The position numbers and the translations under genes were made by a program. From assembly GCF_944324525.1 (NCBI RefSeq), contig NZ_CALUWS010000020.1:1-49903 (forward strand): a stretch of 49,903 nucleotides of DNA, written 5' to 3'. The notes beneath the pieces were generated by a model. It did not search any database and was not told the origin of the DNA. It worked only from the letters and a program-made list of their open reading frames with translations. This document shows positions 17,647 to 25,984 of the stretch, in pieces (the stretch's first letter is position 1; each line of letters opens with the position of its first letter). The DNA comes from an uncultured Desulfovibrio sp. (lineage in GTDB: Bacteria > Desulfobacterota > Desulfovibrionia > Desulfovibrionales > Desulfovibrionaceae).

Positions 17647-18633
17647 TCACAGCCCCATGCGCTCGCGCACCATGTCCAGCGTGCGGGCGGCAAAGGCGCG
17701 GGCGCGCTCGTTGCCGTCGGCAAGGATCTCCGCCACACGGCTGTCGGTCAGCTCCGCCCGGCGGGCCTGCAAAGGCTCCAGGAAGGCCCCCAGATGCGCC
17801 AGGAAGCGTTTCTTGCAGTCCACGCAGCCCATGCTCGCGCCGGTACAGCCCTGCCGGATCTCTTCCTGCTCCTCGCGGCCGGCCAGCAGCACATGATAGG
17901 GGAAGAGGTTGCACACGTCAGGATTGCCGGGGTCGGACTTGCGCAGCCGGTTCTTGTCGGTGAACATGGTCTTCACCTTGGGCTCGATGTCGGCCATCGT
18001 GTCCCGCAGGAAAATGCCGTTATTGTAGCTCTTGGACATCTTGCGGCCGTCGAGGCCCGGGCACTTGGCCGCGGGCGTCAGCATGGCCTGCGGTTCCGGG
18101 AAGGTGTTCTCCCCGTAAAGATAATTGAAGCGCCGGGCGATCTCCCGCGTCAGCTCCATGTGCGGCAACTGATCCTCGCCCACGGGCACGCCGTGCGGAC
18201 GGTACATGAGGATATCCGCGGCCATGAGCACCGGATAGCAGAGGAAGCCCGCATTGCCGAGGTCCTTGTTGGTGATCTGCTGCTGCTGTTCCTTGTAGGT
18301 GGGATTGCGCTCCAGCCACGAGACCGGCGTGATCATGGACAGCAGCAGGGACAGCTCCGCATGTTCCTTGACCGCGGACTGGCGGAAAATGACGCACTGG
18401 GCGGGGTCGAGACCGGCAGCCACCCAGTCCTTGACCATTTCCGCAATGTTCTGGCGGATATTGGACGGGTCGGCGTAATCGCTGGTCAGGGCGTGCCAGT
18501 CGGCCACGAAGAAGTAGGCTTCCTCGCTGTGCTGCAGAGCCACATAGTTTTTCAGCACGCCGAAATAATGCCCCAGATGCAGGGGGCCGGTAGGACGCAT
18601 ACCCGATACGGTGCGGGGACGTTCCATGCTCAT
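17647..18633 (-). CDS. trpS: Tryptophanyl-tRNA synthetase
   Basis: This class I synthetase charges tRNA-Trp. The 328-aa product has the HIGH-like motif PLHLGHYFG (17-25), the family block GEDQLPHMELTREIARRFN (152-170) and KMSKS (198-202). The Cys-rich segment CTGASMGCVDCKKRF occurs near 263-277. The ATG at 18633 has GAGGA four bases upstream; a second ATG two codons later is possible. The 191-bp gap to the upstream M50 gene shows no coding sequence. Confidence 0.96.
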   Translation of the reverse strand: MSMERPRTVSGMRPTGPLHLGHYFGVLKNYVALQHSEEAYFFVADWHALTSDYADPSNIRQNIAEMVKDWVAAGLDPAQCVIFRQSAVKEHAELSLLLSMITPVSWLERNPTYKEQQQQITNKDLGNAGFLCYPVLMAADILMYRPHGVPVGEDQLPHMELTREIARRFNYLYGENTFPEPQAMLTPAAKCPGLDGRKMSKSYNNGIFLRDTMADIEPKVKTMFTDKNRLRKSDPGNPDVCNLFPYHVLLAGREEQEEIRQGCTGASMGCVDCKKRFLAHLGAFLEPLQARRAELTDSRVAEILADGNERARAFAARTLDMVRERMGL

Positions 18634-18824
18634 GGTATCCTCTGGAATGGCTGCCCGGAACAGGCAGCGGCGCTTGCGCGGCCAGCGGCCGCGGTTAACG
18701 AAAAAAGACGCACAGCCCGACCCGGGGGGCCTTCCCCCATCCCCGGCCGGATGCGCGCCGCCCACGGGGGACGCCTCCCATCCCGCCTCGGGCTTTCCCT
18801 GATGGCGGAAGGCCGTCCGGCGGC

Positions 18825-19526
18825 TCAGGCCACCAGCGAAAGCGTCAGGTGCAGGATCTGACGGAAAGACATGTCCACCAGCGGCCCCAGCACCCGGCCC
18901 AGCACCCCGCTGAACAGCAGGACGAGCAGTATCACAAAGCCGTACCGCTCCAGCCGGGCATACGAGAGCGCCAGGCGCATGGGCAGAAAATAGGCCACAA
19001 CCCGGCTGCCGTCCAGCGGCGGCAACGGCAACAGGTTGAACCAGGCAAGACAAAGATTGATCACGATGCCCTGCGTGCACATGAGCACCAGGAATTGCTG
19101 CGTTGCCGAGGGTTGCACCGGGGACAGCCTGGCAAAGGCCTCCGGCCAGACGACGACCAGCCCCGCCACGATCAGCCCGTAAAGCAACGCCTGCAGGAAG
19201 TTGCTGCAAGGCCCGGCCAACCCCACCAGCATCATGTCCCGCGCGGGCTTGCGGAAATAGCGCGGATTGACCGGCACAGGCTTGGCCCAGCCGAAGATGA
19301 AGCCCCCCGCGATACTGGTGATCACAAAGCAGAACAGCCCCAGCGGGTCGATATGCGGTACGGGATTGAGCGTGAGCCGTCCCATCATGTGGGCCGTGGG
19401 GTCGCCCAGACGGCGCGCGGCCAGCCCGTGCGCCACCTCATGCACGATCATGCCCAGCAGCATGGGAACCAGTGACGCGGTCAGGAGACGGACAGCCTGC
19501 GAGAAATCCATATCGAGAGAAAACAT
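18825..19526 (-). CDS. Site-2-protease-like M50 metallopeptidase
   Basis: The 233-aa integral membrane protein has the zinc site HEVAH (29-33) in its first transmembrane helix and the third ligand in NLLPLPPLDGSR (Asp172). About six hydrophobic segments are seen. There is no PDZ domain, which puts it in the short group III S2P type rather than RseP. The substrate is unknown. It is the first gene of the leftward run M50-trpS-ruvX-mltG-82 aa. No clear ribosome site precedes the ATG. Confidence 0.9.
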   Translation of the reverse strand: MFSLDMDFSQAVRLLTASLVPMLLGMIVHEVAHGLAARRLGDPTAHMMGRLTLNPVPHIDPLGLFCFVITSIAGGFIFGWAKPVPVNPRYFRKPARDMMLVGLAGPCSNFLQALLYGLIVAGLVVVWPEAFARLSPVQPSATQQFLVLMCTQGIVINLCLAWFNLLPLPPLDGSRVVAYFLPMRLALSYARLERYGFVILLVLLFSGVLGRVLGPLVDMSFRQILHLTLSLVA

Positions 19527-19561
19527 CTTTTCAAACTACCACGGGCAATAGCGATTGTCGA

Positions 19562-19680
19562 TAGAGCATTTTTAGTTTGAAACGCCGTCCGTTCCCAAGC
19601 CTGCGGCCTGCCGTTTCGCGGAAAAAGCACGGTTTTTCCGCTCCCATTGAGCCGGGCGGCTGCCGCCCCTCGCGTCTTGC
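19562..19680 (-). repeat. Repeat family B, copy 2 (partial)
   Basis: A copy in leftward orientation beginning AGAGCATTTTTAGTTTGAAACG and containing the TTTCGCGGAAAAA/TTTTTCCGC hairpin; the GC box is degenerate and the distal CCTTTGAAAAAGG hairpin is lost. About 80 bp of unassigned GC-rich sequence separates it from copy 3. Confidence 0.75.
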
Positions 19681-19757
19681 CCCGTTCAGAGGCAGAGCCC
19701 CCGGAAGGCCGCGCACAGGCTCCGTCCCCCACGGAAAGACAGGGCCTGCGCGCGCCT

Positions 19758-19903
19758 TGGAGCATTTTTAGTTTGAAACGCGTTGCGTTTCAAACCCTGC
19801 GGCCTGCCGTTTCGCGGAAAAAACACGGTTTTTCCGCTCACTTTGGGCCGGGTGGCGCTGTGCCGCCGCCTCACGTTTCACCTTTTTCAAAGGAGAAGCG
19901 CTC
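19758..19903 (-). repeat. Repeat family B, copy 3
   Basis: A full leftward copy whose distal end (CACCTTTTTCAAAGG...GCGCTC) lies 7 bp from the stop codon of the ThiS-like gene. Confidence 0.88.
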
Positions 19904-19909
19904 GAGCCC

Positions 19910-20155
19910 CTATCCCGACGAAGCCACCTTGCGCACCAGCAGCTCGTCATCGGGCCAGATGTGCCGATCCGGCGTGAGCAGTTCGCCGCCGCGTGCGACC
20001 AGCGCGCATTCCTCGCCGATGTTCAGCGACTCCAGCAGCTGCCGGGCCAGTTTGGGACGCGGCAGAGAAAGCCATGTTTCCTCCGGCTGCAGGCGGACGA
20101 GGACACGCGCGCCGCTGTGCTGCGGCTGGACGATCGTGGGATGTTCGCGGCTCAT
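19910..20155 (-). CDS. ThiS/MoaD-like small protein
   Basis: The 81-aa product has a beta-grasp-like pattern: VLVRLQPEETWLSL, LARQLLESLNIGEECALVARGGELLTPDRHIWPDDELLVRKV resembles the C-terminal half of ThiS/MoaD sulfur carriers. It ends VASSG, not Gly-Gly, so it may not form a thiocarboxylate, or the last residue alone may be used. Its ATG overlaps the stop of the C_GCAxxG_C_C gene (ATGA), so the two are translationally coupled. Function is unknown; confidence in the fold is moderate. Confidence 0.7.
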   Translation of the reverse strand: MSREHPTIVQPQHSGARVLVRLQPEETWLSLPRPKLARQLLESLNIGEECALVARGGELLTPDRHIWPDDELLVRKVASSG

Positions 20156-20655
20156 GCGCTGACCTCCTGCGGCTGCTCCGTTCCGGACGTGGCGGCCTCT
20201 TCCTGCAGCAGGTCCTCCAGCAGGTGGCTGGCGCTGACCATGAGGCCGATGCAGGAATTGGTAAAAAAGCTGCCGCCCGCTTCCGCGGGAGCGCTCTGCC
20301 GGGCATGGGAGGTGAGCTCACGGCAGATGATCGAGCCATGCCGCGCCTCAAACGCCTGCAAAAACGCGTTCTGCTTGCGGGTCAGCACCTTGCGGGCCGC
20401 CTTGTCCGCCACGGACGGCGGCGCGAAGCGCAGACCGAGCACAAGCATGGCGCCCACGACGCAACCGCAGACCTGGCCACGCCCCATGCCGCTGCCGAAG
20501 GGCATGCCCAGCCGGATGAGGCGTTCCATGTCCTCGCCGACCTCCTCGGCAAAGGAACAACTGATCTGCTGCGAGCAGCGGTAACCGGCCGCCTTGTTGG
20601 CCCGGGCCTTGGCTTCTCTGTCTTCCCCGCGCAGGGGGGTAAAAGCGGGTTCCAT
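20152..20655 (-). CDS. C_GCAxxG_C_C family protein
   Basis: The 167-aa protein carries the four-cysteine signature of this putative redox family: GYRCSQ (Cys27), CGCVVG (Cys63, Cys65), IICREL (Cys111) and NSCIGLMV (Cys135), with an additional Cys33. The family is common in anaerobes and is thought to bind a metal or cluster. Three ATG codons in a row follow GGAGG; the third (20655) has the best spacing. The coupled downstream gene encodes a ThiS/MoaD-like protein, which suggests sulfur or metal-cofactor chemistry. Confidence 0.85.
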   Translation of the reverse strand: MEPAFTPLRGEDREAKARANKAAGYRCSQQISCSFAEEVGEDMERLIRLGMPFGSGMGRGQVCGCVVGAMLVLGLRFAPPSVADKAARKVLTRKQNAFLQAFEARHGSIICRELTSHARQSAPAEAGGSFFTNSCIGLMVSASHLLEDLLQEEAATSGTEQPQEVSA

Positions 20656-21128
20656 CATCATCCTCCGTACACAGAAGGGAATTCTTTTTTCATCACGATA
20701 TGCCGTACTGCTGCCGGCATATGCCTGCCCGGCAGCATACCGCAAAAAAAAGCCGGGGAGAAGCCCCCGTGCGGCAGAAGGGAAAAAATCGTCCGCCGCT
20801 TGCGATACCGCCCGGCGACAGGACGCGTACGCGCGCCGCTCCGCGAAAAGTTGAATCTTTTCGCCGGGCAATACAGGAGAAGACCCGGCCTGTCCCGTGC
20901 CGCGAGTTGCGGGAGCGGCCTTTTTCCGCAACACCGCCATGCGGAAAAAAGCGGCTTCGCGACGGGCAGGAGCCTCCCGCAGACTGGCCCCCGAAGACTG
21001 CCCCGGGATGCCGGGCGCGAAAAAGCGGATCGCGTTACAGGGCAGAGCGCCGGGGAAGACCGGACGCGGCGGCATCGGCATACCGCACGGCGGGTCTTCC
21101 CCGGCAACGCGGACAAGAGCTCTGCCCT
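20656..21128. other. Gene-free stretch rich in nested inverted repeats
   Basis: No convincing gene is seen in about 470 bp. Four inverted repeats occur in series: TGCTGCCGG at 20709-20717 with 20729-20737; GCCCGGCGA at 20810-20818 with 20861-20869, enclosing GCGAAAAG/CTTTTCGC; TGCGGAAAAA-type arms at 20920-20930 and 20940-20950; and a 13-bp pair at 21049-21061 and 21093-21105 nested within AGGGCAGAGC/GCTCTGCCCT (about 21039-21129). It may hold the promoter of the leftward C_GCAxxG gene and a structured RNA or decayed repeats. Confidence 0.6.
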
Positions 21129-21271
21129 CGAACATTTTCGTTTGAAACGCTTCACGTCCCAAACCCTACGGTCCGGCGTTTCGCGGAAAAAACGCGGTTT
21201 CTCACTTGATTAGGGCCGGGCGGCGCTGTAGCGCCGCCTCGCAGTTCACCTTTTGCAAAGCGTACACGCTT
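21129..21271 (-). repeat. Repeat family B, copy 4
   Basis: A leftward copy with diverged arms (GAACATTTTCGTTTGAAACG; GCGGCGCTGTAGCGCCGC box). It runs into the TGA stop of the Gate-domain gene. Confidence 0.8.
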
Positions 21272-22233
21272 CAAAAGGCCAGCAGACAATAGATCCAGGT
21301 GACCAGCGCCATGCTCAGGGCACGCAGCCCCTGATTGACGAGGATGAGCCGCAGGGCCAGCGACGGCCGGTAAAAGCCGGCATAGGACGGCAGCTGATGC
21401 CGGATGGCCCGCATGGGCGTGGACAGGATGTTGCCGACCATGAGCGCCAGCACCACATCCTTTGCCGCCAGACCGCCCGTGTGCAGCAGGCCGCCCGCCG
21501 CGCCCAGCGCCGCGCCCAGCTCCGCCGCCAGATGGAGCACGATGACGCCCACGGCCTGCGGCTTGAGGAAGGACAGCCAGTCCATATGCCGGGACAGCCA
21601 GTCCTCCGCCGCCGTGAAGTAGCCGTAGCGCTGCAGGAAGTACATGAGCACATAGACGGGGACGGTGAAATACACCAGCTTGGGCAGGCGGCGCAAAAAG
21701 CGCTTCCAGGCCTTGCCCAGCGCCGCGCGCCAGCCCGGCGCCGGACTTTCCGCGCCGCCCTCGCCCGCCGTCTCCGTCTGCGGCGGCAGGAGCAGCCGCC
21801 CGGCGAGCACGGTTCCGCCCGTGCGCAGGATGGCCGCCACCAGTGTCAGCAGCACATAGATGACGGCGGGGCTGCCCAGCACCGGCCAGGTGAGGAAAAA
21901 GATGGTGGGCGTATGCGTCAGAAACGAAGGGAGGCTGTTGAAGATGTTGGCCAGCATGAGTTCGTGCCGGGAAAGGCGTCCGGCCTCGTGCGCCTCGGAC
22001 AAGAGACCGTTGGCCGAGGCCGGGGAAACGAAGGCCAGCGCGAAGGCCGCGCCCGCCACAGGGCGCAGATGGGCCGCCCGGGCCAGCGGCTGGGCCAGCC
22101 GGGCCAGATGACGCGTCCAGCGCAGGGCCTCCAGCGTATTGGCCACCAGCAGCCCGAGGGCAAGCCCCAGCAGCAGGCGGCACAGCGGCTGCCCGAGGGC
22201 ATTCCAGAGAGAAAGCAGGGATTCCAACGACAT
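21271..22233 (-). CDS. Nucleoside-recognition (Gate) domain membrane protein
   Basis: The 320-aa integral membrane protein has about eight hydrophobic helices in two halves, separated by a polar loop (PPQTETAGEGGAESPAPGW, about 148-166). Sequences such as FVSPASANGLLSEAHEAGRLSRHELMLANIFNSLPSFLTHTP and the matching ALMVGNILSTPMRAIRHQLP resemble the Gate domain found in nucleoside transporters and spore maturation proteins. Transport of a nucleoside or other small molecule is possible but not shown. It is transcribed alone. Confidence 0.78.
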   Translation of the reverse strand: MSLESLLSLWNALGQPLCRLLLGLALGLLVANTLEALRWTRHLARLAQPLARAAHLRPVAGAAFALAFVSPASANGLLSEAHEAGRLSRHELMLANIFNSLPSFLTHTPTIFFLTWPVLGSPAVIYVLLTLVAAILRTGGTVLAGRLLLPPQTETAGEGGAESPAPGWRAALGKAWKRFLRRLPKLVYFTVPVYVLMYFLQRYGYFTAAEDWLSRHMDWLSFLKPQAVGVIVLHLAAELGAALGAAGGLLHTGGLAAKDVVLALMVGNILSTPMRAIRHQLPSYAGFYRPSLALRLILVNQGLRALSMALVTWIYCLLAF

Positions 22234-22258
22234 ATCTTATCTATCTGCTCAGGTTATG

Positions 22259-22389
22259 AGAGCATGTTGCCTTTTTCAAAGGCAACATGTGAGGCGGCAG
22301 CAGAGCGCCGCCCGGTCGAAACCAAGCGGGAAAATCGCGTTTTTTCCGCGAAACGCCGGACCGTATGCGTTTCAGACTGAAAATGCTCT
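22259..22389 (+). repeat. Repeat family B, copy 5
   Basis: A rightward copy with the first hairpin changed on both arms to GTTGCCTTTTTCAAAGGCAAC, keeping its pairing. The rest (22390-22563) is non-coding and holds three CTCCCGG-type direct repeats around 22475-22515. Confidence 0.85.
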
Positions 22390-22563
22390 CTGCACGCCGC
22401 TCAGGCCGCCCGCAAACGGGATCGCCTTGTGGAGCAAGGCCACGGGACAGGGGCGGCACAACCGCACGGAAGACCTCCCGGCCCGAAGTCTCCCGGCCCG
22501 TGCTCTCCCGGTGGTCACGCCGCAAAAGAAAAAGACGCATCTCAAGAAACAGGACGTCCCGCC

Positions 22564-23043
22564 CTACACGTCATCCGGCCGAAAGCCTTCGTCAGGCGGC
22601 AGATCCCGCCGGCCGGCACATTGCCGGGCCAGCTCGTCGCAACGCTCGTTCTCGGGATGGCCCGCATGCCCGCGCAGCCAGTGCAGGCGCACCTCGTGCC
22701 GCATGAGCAGAGGGGCCAGCTGCTGCCAGAGGTCCACATTCTTGACCGGCTTCTTGTCGGCCTTGACCCAGCCGCGCTTTTTCCAGCCCCAGAGCCAGCC
22801 CTTTTCCACGGCATGGCAGACATACTGGGAATCCGTATAGAGCTCCACGACGCAGGGTTCCTTGAGAGCGCCCAGGGCAAAGAGCACGGCCCGCAGTTCC
22901 ATGCGGTTATTGGTGGTGCGGACATAGCCGCCGGACATCTCCCGGCGGTGTTCGGTGCCGTCCAGTTCCAGGATGGCGGCCCAGCCGCCGGGGCCGGGAT
23001 TGCCCAGACAGGAGCCGTCCGTATAGATGGTGACGTTTTTCAT
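22564..23043 (-). CDS. rnhA: Ribonuclease HI
   Basis: RNase HI cleaves RNA in RNA-DNA hybrids. The 159-aa protein shows the catalytic acids Asp9 ([14 protein letters not shown]), Glu49 (NNRMEL), Asp71 (YTDSQYV) and Asp136 (RCDELA), and the basic WGWKKRGW segment. It lies 48 bp downstream of queE on the same strand and is the last gene of queD-queE-rnhA. Confidence 0.96.
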   Translation of the reverse strand: MKNVTIYTDGSCLGNPGPGGWAAILELDGTEHRREMSGGYVRTTNNRMELRAVLFALGALKEPCVVELYTDSQYVCHAVEKGWLWGWKKRGWVKADKKPVKNVDLWQQLAPLLMRHEVRLHWLRGHAGHPENERCDELARQCAGRRDLPPDEGFRPDDV

Positions 23044-23091
23044 GCGCAGCGTGTGACTACCTGAAGAAGGGGAAGAAGAAAAGACCGGCGC

Positions 23092-23823
23092 TCAGATGTC
23101 CGTCTCGGCATCCGGCCAGATGAACTTGTGTATCTGCAGATTGTACTGCACCTCGAAAAGGCGGTCCGCCAGCAGGCGGGCCACCAGCGCCTGCGGCGTC
23201 AGGCCGCCCGGCAGCGCGGGCAGGAAGGACGAAAAGGCCAGACGCGGCCCGGCATGGGCCAGCTCGCGCGCCCGCAGCACCTTGTCGCGGGCGCAGGCAT
23301 AGTCCGCCTCATCGGCGATGATGAACTTGATGTAATCGCACGGGCCGAGCGCCGCATACATCGCCTCAAAGGGCAGCATGGCCGCCTCGCAGCCGCTGGA
23401 CGGGCATTTGTAGTCATAGACGAGGCTCGCCACATGCTCGCGCCCGGCAAAGTCCGGCGGCAGCGTGCCGTTGGTCTCCACGGAAACGGCCACCTTGCGG
23501 GCGGCAAGCCCTTCCAGCAGGGCGGCCAGCGCCGGGCCGCGCTGCAAAAGCGGCTCCCCGCCGGTCAGCGTCACCTTGGGGCAGCCGGACGCCTCCACCC
23601 GCCGCAGCAGCTCGCCGACGGGCATCTCCTCGCCGGAACCGAAGGAATACGGCGTGTCGCAGCCCCCGCGCTCCTGCCAGCAGCGCAGATTGCAGCCCGC
23701 GAGCCGGATGAAGAAGGCGGGCGTCCCCTGCCCGCAGCCGTTGACTTCGCCGTCGATGCTCAGGAAGAGGGAGATGACCCGCAGGCGCAGGCTGTCCTCG
23801 GCCCGGAAACCCCGGCGGCTCAT
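23092..23823 (-). CDS. queE: 7-carboxy-7-deazaguanine synthase QueE
   Basis: QueE is the radical SAM enzyme that rearranges 6-carboxytetrahydropterin to the deazaguanine core of queuosine. The 243-aa product has SIDGEVNGCGQGTPAFFIRL (22-41), the TLTGGEPLLQ block and SVETNG. The cluster motif is unusual: AGCNLRCWQERGGCDT gives cysteines 44, 48 and 55, that is CX3CX6C rather than CX3CX2C. I chose the ATG at 23823, with GGAGG five bases upstream and an ATGA overlap with the queD stop. Confidence 0.92.
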   Translation of the reverse strand: MSRRGFRAEDSLRLRVISLFLSIDGEVNGCGQGTPAFFIRLAGCNLRCWQERGGCDTPYSFGSGEEMPVGELLRRVEASGCPKVTLTGGEPLLQRGPALAALLEGLAARKVAVSVETNGTLPPDFAGREHVASLVYDYKCPSSGCEAAMLPFEAMYAALGPCDYIKFIIADEADYACARDKVLRARELAHAGPRLAFSSFLPALPGGLTPQALVARLLADRLFEVQYNLQIHKFIWPDAETDI

Positions 23824-24266
23824 GCCTGCCTCCACTCGGCATAGGAAGAGCCGGATTCCCACCAGCGCAGACGGCGCACGTCCAGTCCGGGATGGAGCGT
23901 CAGCAGGCGGTGGCGCACCCAGAGCACCATATTCTCCGCCGTGGCCGCAAAGACCTCTTCGCCGTCCTCGTTGCGCACGCGCGGCAGATGCGTGGCGGCC
24001 CAGTCCGCCCAGGCGGGGGCGTTGATGACGTCGTCGAGGCAGCGATGGTCCACTTCTTCCAGTATGGGAGCCAGCAGGGCCTTGAGATCATGGAAGTCCA
24101 CCACGATGCCCGGATAAGGGCTGCTACCCGCCAGCCCGGCCACCTCCACTTCCAGCCTGCCGGTATGCCCGTGGGGATGCACGCACTTGCCCGCATAGGA
24201 CGGCAGGCGGTGGGCGTAGGCAAATTCAAATATCTTGGTCACGGTCAGGATGCCGTCATGCTGCAT
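23820..24266 (-). CDS. queD: 6-carboxytetrahydropterin synthase QueD
   Basis: QueD converts dihydroneopterin triphosphate to 6-carboxytetrahydropterin in the queuosine pathway. The 148-aa product has the zinc ligands His19 (AHRLPSY) and HPHGH (His32, His34) and a catalytic-type Cys28 (GKCVHPHGHTG), then VVDFHDL and the WESGSSYAEW end. The ATG at 24266 is preceded by GGGGAGAG. It is the first gene of the queD-queE-rnhA operon; queC and queF are not in the window. Confidence 0.93.
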   Translation of the reverse strand: MQHDGILTVTKIFEFAYAHRLPSYAGKCVHPHGHTGRLEVEVAGLAGSSPYPGIVVDFHDLKALLAPILEEVDHRCLDDVINAPAWADWAATHLPRVRNEDGEEVFAATAENMVLWVRHRLLTLHPGLDVRRLRWWESGSSYAEWRQA

Positions 24267-24379
24267 GTGAACTCTCCCCGGCAAAAAAGAGCCGCCCCGT
24301 CGGCGGACGGCCGGATGTAGGCTGCCCGCATCGGGCGCTTCCGTCAAGTCCCGCCGGAGCCGGCGGCGGCAGGCCCCGC

Positions 24380-24416
24380 AAAAAGGGGAGGCGTCCCCTC
24401 ATCGGAAACGCCTCCC
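24380..24416 (-). terminator. Probable terminator of sahR-ahcY
   Basis: In the leftward direction GGGAGGCGT and ACGCCTCCC form a hairpin with a 13-base loop, followed by TTTTT. It is 113 bp beyond the ahcY stop, after repeat copy 6. Confidence 0.7.
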
Positions 24417-24530
24417 TGGAGCATTTTTAGTTTGAAACGCGTTGCGTTTCAAACCATACGGCCTGGCGTTTCGCGGAAAAAACACGTTTTTTCCGCTCAC
24501 GTTGGGCCGGGCGGCGCTGTGCCGCCGCCT
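24417..24530 (-). repeat. Repeat family B, copy 6
   Basis: A shortened leftward copy lacking the CCTTTGAAAAAGG hairpin. Its GC box (GGCGGCGGCACAGCGCCGCC read leftward) begins directly at the ahcY TAG stop codon. Confidence 0.88.
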
Positions 24531-25950
24531 AGTAGCGGTAGTTGTCGGACTTGTAGGGGCCTTCCACCTTCACGCCGATGTAGTCGGCCTGTTCCTGGGT
24601 CAGGCGGGTCAGCTTGACGCCGAGGCGGCCGAGGTGCAGGCGGGCCACTTCTTCATCCAGTTCCTTGGGCAGGGTGTAGACCTTCTTTTCCAGCGTTTCC
24701 GTGGCCAGCTTGATCTGGGCCAGGGTCTGGTTGGTGAAGCTGTTGGACATGACGAAGCTGGCATGGCCCGTGGCGCAGCCAAGGTTCACCAGGCGGCCTT
24801 CGGCCAGCACGATGATGCTGCGGCCGGACTTGAGCGTCCACTTGTCCACCTGCGGCTTGATGTTCAGCTTGCTGATGCCGGGGGTGTCTTCCAGGTAGGT
24901 CATTTCGATCTCATTGTCGAAGTGACCAATATTGCAGACGATGGCCTCGTCCTTCATGCCTTCCATGTGCTTGCCGGTGATGACGTGGTAGTTGCCGGTG
25001 CAGGTGATGTAGATGTCGCCGATGGGCAGGGCGTCTTCCACGGTGGTCACTTCATAGCCTTCCATGGCGGCCTGCAGGGCGCAAATGGGGTCGATCTCCG
25101 TCACCAGCACGCGCGCGCCGAGGCCGCGCATGGACTGGGCGCAGCCCTTGCCCACATCGCCGTAGCCGCAGACCACGACCACCTTGCCGGCCACCATGAC
25201 GTCCGTGGCGCGCTTGATGCCGTCGGCCAGCGATTCGCGGCAGCCGTAGAGGTTGTCGAACTTGGACTTGGTCACCGAGTCGTTGACGTTGATGGCCGGG
25301 AAGAGCAGCTTGCCTTCGGCTTCCAGCTGGTAGAGGCGGTGCACGCCGGTGGTGGTCTCTTCGGAGACGCCCTTGATGCGCGCGGCCACCTTGTGCCAGT
25401 GCTGCGGGTCTTCCTTGAGGCGCAGGGCAAGACGATCCAGCACGCACTGGAATTCCTTGCTGTCGGCCTTCTGCTCGAGGATGGCGGGATTGTTTTCGGC
25501 TTCCACGCCCTTGTGGATGAGCAGGGTGGCGTCGCCGCCGTCGTCCACGATGAGGTCGGGGCCGCTGCCGTCAGGCCAGGTCAGGGCCATTTCGGTGCAC
25601 CACCAGTATTCTTCGAGGCTTTCGCCCTTCCAGGCGAAGACCTTGGCCATGCCCTGCTCCACGATGGCGGCGGCGGCATGATCCTGGGTGGAGAAGATGT
25701 TGCAGGAGGCCCAGCGGATATCCGCGCCCAGAGCATGCAGGGTCTTGATGAGCATGGCCGTCTGGATGGTCATGTGCAGGGAGCCGGTGACGCGCAGGCC
25801 CTTGAGGGGCTTGCTGTCGCCGTATTTGCGGATGCACTCCATGAGGCCGGGAGTCTCGCGCTCGGAAAGCTGCATTTCCTTCTTGCCGAAGTCGGCAAGG
25901 CTCATGTCGGCGACCTTGTACTCAAGGGAAAGATCGAGGGGTTGGGTCAT
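24529..25950 (-). CDS. ahcY: S-adenosylhomocysteine hydrolase
   Basis: AhcY reversibly splits S-adenosylhomocysteine to adenosine and homocysteine, relieving inhibition of methyltransferases. The 473-aa product has the NAD-binding [11 protein letters not shown], the catalytic [13 protein letters not shown] block, the approximately 40-residue bacterial insertion, and the typical SDNYRY C-terminus. GGAGGA lies just before the ATG. It starts 34 bp after sahR and is probably transcribed with it, under control of SahR. Confidence 0.97.
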   Translation of the reverse strand: MTQPLDLSLEYKVADMSLADFGKKEMQLSERETPGLMECIRKYGDSKPLKGLRVTGSLHMTIQTAMLIKTLHALGADIRWASCNIFSTQDHAAAAIVEQGMAKVFAWKGESLEEYWWCTEMALTWPDGSGPDLIVDDGGDATLLIHKGVEAENNPAILEQKADSKEFQCVLDRLALRLKEDPQHWHKVAARIKGVSEETTTGVHRLYQLEAEGKLLFPAINVNDSVTKSKFDNLYGCRESLADGIKRATDVMVAGKVVVVCGYGDVGKGCAQSMRGLGARVLVTEIDPICALQAAMEGYEVTTVEDALPIGDIYITCTGNYHVITGKHMEGMKDEAIVCNIGHFDNEIEMTYLEDTPGISKLNIKPQVDKWTLKSGRSIIVLAEGRLVNLGCATGHASFVMSNSFTNQTLAQIKLATETLEKKVYTLPKELDEEVARLHLGRLGVKLTRLTQEQADYIGVKVEGPYKSDNYRY

Positions 25951-25984
25951 GATTCCTCCAAAAGGATGCTGTGGTTATGTAAAA

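Noticed and set aside
20868-20895. B12-box-like sequence (ACAGGAGAAGACCCGGCC) hinting at a cobalamin riboswitch
   Set aside because: The box is interrupted by two extra bases, the other conserved cobalamin elements are missing, and no cobalamin gene follows in that direction.
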